Shown piece after piece: positions 53,593 to 60,176 of a DNA stretch of 64,000 nt. The notes under the pieces are model-generated. The model had not been told where the DNA came from and ran no database searches. It saw only the letters and a list, made by a program, of their open reading frames with translations. How positions within the stretch are numbered: position 1 is the stretch's first letter; every line of letters begins with the position of its first letter. The stretch covers positions 186,001 through 250,000 of the forward strand of contig SUZK01000003.1 of NCBI GenBank assembly GCA_015059955.1, written 5' to 3'. Source of the DNA: Rikenellaceae bacterium. GTDB taxonomy: Bacteria > Bacteroidota > Bacteroidia > Bacteroidales > Rikenellaceae. The position numbers and the translations under genes were made by a program.

Positions 53593-54276
53593 CTACCTTG
53601 TCACTGCGCGTACCTGCAATCCTCGATAAGCAGGAGTCGCCACAACGCGACGCATGGTATCTGCCACCTGAATGGCATATGCCGATGTCGAGTCGCCATC
53701 AACAGAATATGACGACCATAGTGTCACCATAGGCACAGCATCCTCCGAGGCGTTGTCCGCAGGGATAAATATCGAGTTACCATTAGGGCCTGTCACACGG
53801 TAGCCACATCTGCCCTCGGTAGTCTCAAGCTCCCACGAGCACTTATCGACCAACTCCGTCACCTCATCCTTGGTAGGCATGCGCCAACCGCGACCAAAAC
53901 CATTTGTGGCGGCATCGTGCTTGCGCTTACGCTCTATGGAGTGCTGCTTGTGGCCGATATAGGTGTAGTTATCCTCGTCATAGTGCTCCTTAGCATCTAT
54001 CTCACCCCACGCAAAGTAGTCACCTACAAGGGTGTCGGCCTCGGCGCCAACGTTAGCCTCTGCCCACTTGATGCTTAGGCCAAGGTCTACATAGCAGTGA
54101 CCATTAAGCACTCCGTCAGGCTCCCTTGATGCTGAGTTATCAACGGGCGGCTCCTTGAAGAGGAAGAAGATAGCAACAACGAGTATCGATGCACAGAAGA
54201 GTATAGCGATTATCTTTGTGCGCTGCTTGAGTTCAGCAAGAGCTTGTTGCTTGCGTGTAGGGTTATTTGTCTCCAT
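53593..54276 (-). CDS. Single-pass membrane protein with FISUMP-like domain
   Basis: The 227-residue protein has a short cytoplasmic N-terminus, one membrane helix (about residues 22-41) and an external domain. The domain starts NGHCYVDLGLSIKWAEANVGA and contains WRMPTKDEVTELVDKC and GYRVTGPNGNSIFIPA, and ends GLQVRAVTR. This is the pattern of the Fibrobacter succinogenes major-paralogue (FISUMP) domain, widespread in Bacteroidota surface and periplasmic proteins; its function is unknown. Its own promoter is visible upstream. Confidence 0.82.
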   Translation of the reverse strand: METNNPTRKQQALAELKQRTKIIAILFCASILVVAIFFLFKEPPVDNSASREPDGVLNGHCYVDLGLSIKWAEANVGAEADTLVGDYFAWGEIDAKEHYDEDNYTYIGHKQHSIERKRKHDAATNGFGRGWRMPTKDEVTELVDKCSWELETTEGRCGYRVTGPNGNSIFIPADNASEDAVPMVTLWSSYSVDGDSTSAYAIQVADTMRRVVATPAYRGLQVRAVTR

Positions 54277-54301
54277 AGATTTTACTTAATAAAAGATTAT
54301 A

Positions 54302-54332
54302 CAAATGTAGTAAAGATTAGCCAAATGGCAAA
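54302..54332 (-). promoter_or_regulatory. Promoter of the FISUMP-like gene
   Basis: On the minus strand, TTTG (54332-54329), 19 bases, TACATTTG (54309-54302), about 26 bases before the ATG at 54276. Confidence 0.6.
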
Positions 54333-54401
54333 ATAAAATGGTAGATGGAGCTTCGCAATTGCAGAAAAATTCGTGTCGAGAGGAAGAAATTGCCGAGATT
54401 G

Positions 54402-54432
54402 TTGGCGGCAAAAAATTTTTTTTATACCTTTG
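54402..54432 (+). promoter_or_regulatory. Promoter of the four-helix membrane protein gene
   Basis: TTGG (54402-54405), 19 bases, TACCTTTG (54425-54432). The leader to the ATG at 54555 is about 115 bases, includes a GGGGAGGGG tract, and holds no gene. Confidence 0.6.
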
Positions 54433-54554
54433 TTTCAGCGACTAAGGCATAAGAAGGGGAGGGGTATACTGTTTAAAGCTCCCACTTTAGGCACCTCGGC
54501 AACTAAAATTTGACATAGACATACGACATCTATTAACCTTTAAATTATACTACT

Positions 54555-55094
54555 ATGGGTAAGTTTTTAGATTTTGAAGCTGTGGCAAAGACAAACTGGG
54601 CAAAGCCAGAAATCAGCAAGCAGCCACTATGGATTGTATCTGTATTGGGCGTTGTTGCACTCTTCATCATGGTCTTCATGCCATGGGCATCAGTATCATT
54701 CCACGGCGAGATACCTAACGCCGAGAAGGATCTCATCATTGAGGGTTCGCGCAGTGGTATCTCATCTGTATGTGGCATCTTCACATTGATAGGCGCTATC
54801 GTAGCACTCTACGGTCTGCTATATCGTCAGTATGGTTTCGCTGTACTCGGCAGTGGTTTGGCTCTTCTTATGGTCATCTTCTTCTACATGTCTGACGTAG
54901 ATGCAGGCCTTACCTTCACTTGCAGCTGGGATGAGTTAGATGTAAAGTCAGTTGCCGACCTTAATGATGTACGCGATACTTATAGGTTCAGCTCATCGAC
55001 ATACGAGGGAAGCACGATGGGTGCGCTGCTTACAGGTCTCTTTGCAGTGGTAACAACCATCTGCTCATACCTACTCTATAAGAGGGAGAAGTAG
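54555..55094 (+). CDS. Hypothetical four-helix inner-membrane protein
   Basis: I do not recognise this 179-residue protein. It has four predicted membrane helices (about residues 25-48, 70-90, 92-112 and 152-174). Between helices 3 and 4 there is an external loop with two acidic patches (SDVDAGLTFTCSWDELDVKS). The N-terminus is short and cytoplasmic. It has its own promoter with a long leader and a strong terminator, so it is monocistronic. No motif suggests an enzyme. Confidence 0.75.
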   Translation: MGKFLDFEAVAKTNWAKPEISKQPLWIVSVLGVVALFIMVFMPWASVSFHGEIPNAEKDLIIEGSRSGISSVCGIFTLIGAIVALYGLLYRQYGFAVLGSGLALLMVIFFYMSDVDAGLTFTCSWDELDVKSVADLNDVRDTYRFSSSTYEGSTMGALLTGLFAVVTTICSYLLYKREK

Positions 55095-55119
55095 TATCGC
55101 GCGAGATATAACTACTTAG

Positions 55120-55156
55120 ATGTAGGCTATCATTAACGGGTAGCCTACATTTTTTG
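55120..55156 (+). terminator. Terminator after the four-helix protein gene
   Basis: ATGTAGGCTA (55120-55129) pairs perfectly with TAGCCTACAT (55141-55150), followed by TTTTTTG. Confidence 0.85.
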
Positions 55157-55197
55157 TATATAATGTGGCGGGGCTGAGATTTTGAGGATATAAAACA

Positions 55198-55229
55198 TTT
55201 GGATGTTTGGAAAATAATTTTTACCTTTG
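55198..55229 (+). promoter_or_regulatory. Promoter of rpmI-rplT
   Basis: TTTG (55198-55201), 20 bases, TACCTTTG (55222-55229), 36 bases before the rpmI ATG. The usual upstream partner infC is not next to it. Confidence 0.65.
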
Positions 55230-55265
55230 TGAGCTATTTATTAACTAATTTAACATTTTCGAACC

Positions 55266-55460
55266 ATGCCAAAAATGAAAACAAATGCCGCTGCAAAGAA
55301 GCGTTTTTCTTTCACCGGCACAGGTAAGATCAAGCGTAAGCACGCTTATCACAGTCACATCCTGACCAAAAAGACTAACAAGCGTAAGCGTAACCTTTGC
55401 TACTCAGGTATCGTTTCGCCAGCCGACGAGGCTAAGATCAAGCAGTTGCTCGTAAAGTAA
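55266..55460 (+). CDS. rpmI: 50S ribosomal protein L35
   Basis: The 64-residue basic protein begins [20 protein letters not shown] and has the L35 segment [14 protein letters not shown]. The length is normal. It precedes rplT by 119 bases; that spacer is A-rich with a possible helix around AGCGCAATAGCCCC and may take part in L20 control. infC is absent from the immediate neighbourhood. Confidence 0.96.
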   Translation: MPKMKTNAAAKKRFSFTGTGKIKRKHAYHSHILTKKTNKRKRNLCYSGIVSPADEAKIKQLLVK

Positions 55461-55579
55461 TTTGCTGAATTAAGTAGTAGCACTAACGCAAAAAAAAATT
55501 AATTAACAACGGAGCGCAATAGCCCCAAAGAGTGTGAGAGAATCACGCCGCTATCAGCTCTATCAAAAACTTTTAATTT

Positions 55580-55924
55580 ATGCCACGTTCAGTCAACGCT
55601 GTTGCGTCACGCGCAAGAAGAAAGAAGGTTTTGAAACTTGCCAAGGGTAACTTTGGTTCAAGGGGAAACGTATGGACAGTTGCGAAAAATACTGTCGAGA
55701 AGGGTTTGCAGTTTGCTTATGCACACCGTCGTGAGAAGAAGAGAACATATCGTTCATTGTGGATCGTTCGTATCAACGCTGCGGTACGTATGCACGGTAT
55801 GACCTACTCAGAGTTTATTGGTAAGATGAATACAAAGGGCATCGCTTTGAACCGTAAGGTTTTGGCTGACCTTGCACTCAACGAGCCAAAGGCATTCGAA
55901 GCTATTGTTAATGCAGTTAAATAG
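55580..55924 (+). CDS. rplT: 50S ribosomal protein L20
   Basis: The 114-residue protein begins [20 protein letters not shown] and contains [24 protein letters not shown], the L20 signature. The C-terminal domain ([21 protein letters not shown]) is the part that binds rRNA and, in other bacteria, its own mRNA. Two hairpins follow. Confidence 0.97.
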   Translation: MPRSVNAVASRARRKKVLKLAKGNFGSRGNVWTVAKNTVEKGLQFAYAHRREKKRTYRSLWIVRINAAVRMHGMTYSEFIGKMNTKGIALNRKVLADLALNEPKAFEAIVNAVK

Positions 55925-55926
55925 TC

Positions 55927-55980
55927 ACTCTCGCTAATGAGAGTAAAGGGTCTGCCCGATGGGCAGACCCTTTGTTTTTA
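55927..55980. terminator. Double hairpin terminator after rplT
   Basis: ACTCTC/GAGAGT (55927-55944) is followed by a 13-bp perfect stem AAAGGGTCTGCCC/GGGCAGACCCTTT (55945-55957, 55961-55973) and TGTTTTTA. It also separates the convergent kinase gene. Confidence 0.85.
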
Positions 55981-55996
55981 GATATCGTTTTCGATG

Positions 55997-57190
55997 CTAA
56001 TCCTTAGAGCTTGAGAAAGCTGCTGCTATGATACCACCTATGACGAGTATGGCTATGATAATCTGAACCACATAGTATAGGACTATGGCACCAACAATTA
56101 CACCCAAGATAATAAGTACAATCTTAATTATCTTACGACGGCGCTCCGCCTTAGCCTTCTCCTCGAGAATCTGCATAGATGCACTGCTTGGTTGCCACTC
56201 AACCTTCTTACTCTGCGGTGCCGGTATTTGGTGCTGCTTCGCGGCCGGTCTTGGTGCAGGTTTAGCTGCAGAGTTGCGAGAAGCTATCACAGTTCTCTCA
56301 TCATCACGCGCAGTTACCACTGGTGCGCCACCATCAAGCAACTTCAAAAATTCAGAAATTGAGCGTGGTCTATCTCTACGCTTCTCAGACATAGAGCGTT
56401 CAATGGCAGTACGTACGCCCGATGACAGCGATTTGGGAAGTGTTGGGAGTCCATCATCAGCAATATCAGCCGCCTGTGGTGGCACGCTACCTACTACCAA
56501 GAAGTACAACGTTGCGCCCAACGAGTATATATCAGTCTCAGGAGAGAAGGTACTCACACCACCCTGCTTATACTGCTCCAGAGGCGCAAATCCGTGGCTT
56601 ACACCCACAGGAGTTGTCGACGTAGCCTCACCGCTTGCCACATCATAATGCTTCGAGAGACCGAAGTCAATCAATATTGCACGATTATCCTTCTTGCGCA
56701 CCATGATATTGCCAGGCTTCACATCGAGGTGCATTATCTGCTGCGAGTGTATATGCGATAATGCCGCCGCAGCTTGCCTAATATAGTCGATAGCCTCAGC
56801 CTCCTTTAGCTTACCACGGCGCTTAACCATTGCACTAAGTGACTCACCATCAACGTAGTCCATAATATAATAAGCAGTATTGTTCTCCTCGAACACATCG
56901 TGCACAGCAATAATATTGGGGTGATCGAGTGCTGCGATAGTCTGAGCCTCCTTGATAAACTTTGCTTTAAACCTATTCATCGACTCAGCAAAACCATCCG
57001 ACGAGAGGGTAATCATTCCCGTATCGCTCTCACGCTTGTAGAAATCCTTGGGGAAGAACTCCTTTATGCAGACCTTACGCTTTGCCATCACCTGTTCAGC
57101 AAGGTAGGTCATACCGAAGCCGCCACGTCCAAGATGATTGATGATGCGATATTTACCGCCTTGAAGTAGCACGCCACTCTTTAGCTCCAT
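55997..57190 (-). CDS. Hanks-type Ser/Thr protein kinase with C-terminal membrane anchor
   Basis: The 397-residue protein has a complete eukaryote-like kinase domain (about 13-280): Gly-rich loop GRGGFG (21-26), Lys43 (CIKEF), Glu81, catalytic loop HLDVKPGN (Asp156) and DFG 175-177. HLD replaces the usual HRD. A Pro/Ala-rich linker (about 290-350) follows. The last 40 residues form one or two hydrophobic helices (KIIKIVLIILGVIVGAIVLY). No extracellular sensor domain is present. No phosphatase or FHA protein is adjacent, so the partners are unknown. The gene is convergent with rplT. Confidence 0.92.
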   Translation of the reverse strand: MELKSGVLLQGGKYRIINHLGRGGFGMTYLAEQVMAKRKVCIKEFFPKDFYKRESDTGMITLSSDGFAESMNRFKAKFIKEAQTIAALDHPNIIAVHDVFEENNTAYYIMDYVDGESLSAMVKRRGKLKEAEAIDYIRQAAAALSHIHSQQIMHLDVKPGNIMVRKKDNRAILIDFGLSKHYDVASGEATSTTPVGVSHGFAPLEQYKQGGVSTFSPETDIYSLGATLYFLVVGSVPPQAADIADDGLPTLPKSLSSGVRTAIERSMSEKRRDRPRSISEFLKLLDGGAPVVTARDDERTVIASRNSAAKPAPRPAAKQHQIPAPQSKKVEWQPSSASMQILEEKAKAERRRKIIKIVLIILGVIVGAIVLYYVVQIIIAILVIGGIIAAAFSSSKD

Positions 57191-57220
57191 ATATTAGGGT
57201 GTTAATAGTTAATATTATAA

Positions 57221-57228
57221 CAAAGATA
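57221..57228 (-). promoter_or_regulatory. Possible -7 box of the kinase gene
   Basis: TATCTTTG on the minus strand (57228-57221), about 31 bases before the kinase ATG at 57190. No clear TTTG is found at -33. Confidence 0.4.
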
Positions 57229-57397
57229 GTAAATATTTCTCATAAAGTAGCATATTGTGGATATAATTACACAATATCTATGATAAATATTACACTTAGA
57301 CAGCCTTAAAAGACGATATATAAATTAACTCCACAACCCTGGCATATAGTCGGATGTTGTGGGATATGCCGCTGATTACGACATTACCTCAGCGAAT
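57229..57397. other. Non-coding spacer with interleaved inverted repeats
   Basis: No gene is seen. ATATTGTG/CACAATAT forms a small palindrome near 57252-57277. At 57331-57370 two 7-bp pairs interleave: CCACAAC with GTTGTGG, and GGCATAT with ATATGCC. The palindromic repeat array starts immediately after. Confidence 0.4.
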
Positions 57398-57524
57398 AAT
57401 TTGTTGTCAGAAGGGGTTAGATGTGGCCTCGACATGAAATTGGGCGGGATAGGACATACTTGACGTATTTCCTATTCGGTGATTTGATTGAAGCGTCGCT
57501 AATGCGCCGCTATCACAACAAATC
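57398..57524. repeat. Palindromic repeat element, copy C (variant right half)
   Basis: The left half is nearly identical to copies A, B and D. The right half differs (TCCTATTCGGTGATTTGATTG, read in two parts, then AAGCGTCGCTAATGCGCCGC) but ends in the same TATCACAACAAAT. This is the first of three elements in a row. Confidence 0.75.
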
Positions 57525-57651
57525 AATTTGTTGTTAGAAGGGGTTAGATGTGGCCTCGACATGAAATTGGGCTGGATAGGACATACTAAGCGTATTTCCC
57601 ATTCAGCCCAATGATTGAGAGGTCGCAGATGACCCCTTATCACAACAAATT
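57525..57651. repeat. Palindromic repeat element, copy D (type I)
   Basis: A 127-bp element with intact ends and the ATTGGGCTGGATAGGA / CATTCAGCCCAAT central stem. It shares its right-end AATT with the next copy. Confidence 0.85.
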
Positions 57652-57776
57652 TGTTGTTAGAAGGTAGTAGATGCAACGCTCGGCAAAAAAAATGCGGATA
57701 GGCTGTACTATTACGTACTGCCTATTCGCATTTATTTTTGTTAGCGGCAGCAGATGCTGCCTTATCACAACAAATT
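57648..57776. repeat. Palindromic repeat element, copy E (type II)
   Basis: This 129-bp element has the same ends but a different core: AATGCGGATAGGC pairs with GCCTATTCGCATT around TGTACTATTACGTACT. GGTAGTAGATGC in the left half and GGCAGCAGATGCTGCC in the right half are further type-specific blocks. Its right end overlaps the TAA stop of the DUF3127 gene by two bases. Confidence 0.85.
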
Positions 57777-58137
57777 AAAATGGCATGTCATCTATAACCC
57801 CTGCTGCTGACGCAGCCGCTGGCTCCTCAACAAATGGAGGCATGTCAGGCATAGGTGGTACGGCTGCCTGCTGCATAGGCTGAACGCGCCATGCACGAAC
57901 ATCGGTATACCAGCGACCCTGATAGTTGCGGCTCTCGATATCGAAAGATACCATGTAGCTCTCGCCAACGCGGAGTAATGCCACATCCTGGCTCTTATTC
58001 ATAAATGTCACAGCCAACTCCTTGCCATACTGCTTGTTAGGCTGTTCGAAAATCACAGTCTGACGCTCCCATGTACCACGTGCCGACTGGCCCGATACGG
58101 GAGGGAGAATCTCCAATACTTTACCTTCAAATTCCAT
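57775..58137 (-). CDS. DUF3127 protein with SSB-like acidic tail
   Basis: The 120-residue protein matches DUF3127: MEFEGKVLEILPPVSGQS, the central EQPNKQYGKELAVTFMNK, and the YMVSFDIESRNYQGRWYTDV segment, an OB-fold-like beta pattern. A Pro/Ala-rich linker follows, and the last five residues are DDMPF. This resembles the C-terminal DDDIPF tip by which single-stranded DNA-binding protein recruits repair and replication partners. A role at single-stranded DNA is inferred from this. It is the last gene of the minus-strand run and its stop codon abuts palindromic element E. Confidence 0.88.
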   Translation of the reverse strand: MEFEGKVLEILPPVSGQSARGTWERQTVIFEQPNKQYGKELAVTFMNKSQDVALLRVGESYMVSFDIESRNYQGRWYTDVRAWRVQPMQQAAVPPMPDMPPFVEEPAAASAAGVIDDMPF

Positions 58138-58163
58138 AGTTATAGTTTTTTATAGTCTCTTCA

Positions 58164-58934
58164 TTATGCTACCGAGCAGGCGATGCCGAGTGCCTCAACA
58201 CGTGCTGCAATCTCGCGCAGCTCATCCTTCTCGACCTTATATATCGTCTGGCATGGGGTGTCTCGGTCAAGCGAGTATACCATCACCTGCTTGGGTGCTA
58301 TCTCCTTGACAAGCTCAAGCCATGCAGTCACCTCCTCGTCGGTGGTATTATCGACCTTCTGGCCGAGGTACTCACCACGTAGGAACATAGTCTGTATGAT
58401 GAGGTTACCCTCGAAGGCCTTCAAAAGTTCCACGGTGCGCTGCACGGTATATTTCCCTTGAGGCTTGTTCATAAGCTGCACCGTAGCGTCGAATGCCGAG
58501 TCGAGTTTAAGGATGTTGTTATCGACACGCATCAGCGCACGACGCACATCCTCGCGGTGTATCTGCGTAGCGTTCGAGAGCACCGACACCTTTGCCGATG
58601 GGCAGTACTTATCGCGCATGGCGATAGTGTCGTCAATGATAGGCTCGAAGTCGGGGTGCATAGTAGGCTCGCCATTACCTGCGAAGGTGATTACATCGGG
58701 AGGTGTTCCCGCAGCAACCATCTTCTCAAGGGTCTCGGCAAGCATCGTGCGCACATCCTCGCGCGCATTGAAGCGGCGCTTACCGGGGTGCTCGTCGTTC
58801 CAGCCGCACTCGCAATATATGCAGTCGAAGCTGCACAGCTTAGACTCGATAGGGAGTAGGTTGACACCCAACGAGAGGCCAAGACGGCGCGAGCGCACAG
58901 GGCCAAAAATAATATTGTCGTATAGTGAAGTCAT
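58164..58934 (-). CDS. Radical SAM protein (COG0731-like)
   Basis: The 256-residue protein from MTSLYDNIIFGPVRSRRLG carries the radical SAM cluster motif CSFDCIYC (Cys34, 38, 41) and the downstream ITFAGNGEPTMHPDF segment. The FGPVxSRRLGxSLG opening is typical of the COG0731 group, related to the wyosine-synthesis enzyme TYW1, but many bacterial members have unknown targets. A longer frame to 59015 overlaps ddl and is unlikely. It lies 22 bases after ddl. Confidence 0.88.
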   Translation of the reverse strand: MTSLYDNIIFGPVRSRRLGLSLGVNLLPIESKLCSFDCIYCECGWNDEHPGKRRFNAREDVRTMLAETLEKMVAAGTPPDVITFAGNGEPTMHPDFEPIIDDTIAMRDKYCPSAKVSVLSNATQIHREDVRRALMRVDNNILKLDSAFDATVQLMNKPQGKYTVQRTVELLKAFEGNLIIQTMFLRGEYLGQKVDNTTDEEVTAWLELVKEIAPKQVMVYSLDRDTPCQTIYKVEKDELREIAARVEALGIACSVA

Positions 58935-58956
58935 AGTCTTAGGTTGTTTTATTAGG

Positions 58957-60153
58957 TTATCTCTTAGCGCCCTTAGCACCACCAAGCTTCGCACCATGCT
59001 TCGCCTGGTAGGCAAAGATATTCTCCGAGTAGCTCGTGGTCTTGAACTCCGAGTCGCGCTTACGCTTGAAGGCGATGGCTATGAGGCGGTCAACAAGCTC
59101 ATCGAACTTGATGCCCGTAGCCTCCCACAAGTAGAACGACAACGAGCCCGGGATGGTGTTAATCTCATTGACGAAGATGTCGCCCGTGGCCTCGTCAATC
59201 ATAAAGTCGATACGCGACACGCCGTCGCATGCCAACACGCGGAAGGTCTTGCAGGCCGTGGTGCGGATAAAAGCGGTGGTTGCCTCTGGTAGGTTTGCAG
59301 GAATCTCGCGCACGGTAGAGTGCATACCCTCCGAGGGTTTATTCTTGCCACCACCGAGATACTTATCCTCATAGCTTAGAATCTCTCCGCTACGCACAGG
59401 GGCCTCGCATACCGACGCCTCGCAGTCGTAGTAGTCGCCAAGCACCGAGCAGTTTATCTCCTTGAGGCGCTCAACAAGGCGCTCAACGATGATACGCTTC
59501 GAGTACTTGATGGCGTTATCGACAGCCTCGATAAGCTCATCCTCGTTGTGCACAGCCTTGATGCCTACCGACGAGCCGAGGTTTGCGGGCTTAACGATAA
59601 GTGGGTAGCTGAGAGCCTTAGAGCGCTCGCAGCACGCCTCGCGCTCGCTGAGCCACTCCTTATCCGAGAACCATACGTAGTCGACAACAGGGATGCCACT
59701 CTCCTTGAGTATCATCTTCATGGTAATCTTATCCATGCCGTTTGCCGAGGCGAGAGGGTTAGGGCAGGCATAAGGGATGCCTGTCATCTCGATAAGACCC
59801 TGGAACGAGCCATCCTCGCCCGATGTGCCGTGCAAGCATGGTAGGATGACGTCTATGGTTGTCACCACATCGCTGCCGAACATTGGCTTATGCACCTTAT
59901 AGAGGTTGTTATCGCCATACACAGGGCGGAAGTATACCTCCGTAACGCTCTGCAACAACGCCTTCATATCGCGATAGTTGTCCGTCGAGCGTAGCTTCTC
60001 GCCAGTATACCAATGGCCCTCCTTTGAGATGTATATAGGCACGATGTTATACTTCTCTGTGTTCATCGCTGCCATGGTCTGTGCCGCTGTGATCACCGAT
60101 ATCTCGTTCTCAACAGAGCGGCCACCAAAAATTACACCTACGTTAATCTTCAT
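58957..60153 (-). CDS. ddl: D-alanine--D-alanine ligase
   Basis: The 398-residue ligase has the N-terminal VIFGGRSVENEISV, LPCLHGTSGEDGSFQGL, the ATP-grasp segment VKPANLGSSVGI, the omega-loop region with SYEDKYLGGG (the tyrosine typical of D-Ala-D-Ala specificity), and the metal site FVNEINTIPGSLSFYLWEA. The C-terminus carries about 30 extra basic/Gly-rich residues. It makes the dipeptide that MurF then attaches. It is encoded 23 bases after a MurF-like gene on the same strand. Confidence 0.95.
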   Translation of the reverse strand: MKINVGVIFGGRSVENEISVITAAQTMAAMNTEKYNIVPIYISKEGHWYTGEKLRSTDNYRDMKALLQSVTEVYFRPVYGDNNLYKVHKPMFGSDVVTTIDVILPCLHGTSGEDGSFQGLIEMTGIPYACPNPLASANGMDKITMKMILKESGIPVVDYVWFSDKEWLSEREACCERSKALSYPLIVKPANLGSSVGIKAVHNEDELIEAVDNAIKYSKRIIVERLVERLKEINCSVLGDYYDCEASVCEAPVRSGEILSYEDKYLGGGKNKPSEGMHSTVREIPANLPEATTAFIRTTACKTFRVLACDGVSRIDFMIDEATGDIFVNEINTIPGSLSFYLWEATGIKFDELVDRLIAIAFKRKRDSEFKTTSYSENIFAYQAKHGAKLGGAKGAKR

Positions 60154-60176
60154 TTTTATATTCGGTTTGTTTATTG

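Noticed and set aside
57250..57280. A DnaA-box-like TATCCACAA sequence, suggesting an origin
   Set aside because: There is a single imperfect match, with no cluster, no dnaA or dnaN nearby and no AT-rich unwinding element.
57407..57676. A minus-strand frame across the palindromic array
   Set aside because: It only translates consecutive repeat copies.
58935..59015. A longer N-terminus for the radical SAM protein
   Set aside because: It would overlap the end of ddl by about 60 bases, and the family start fits the ATG at 58934.
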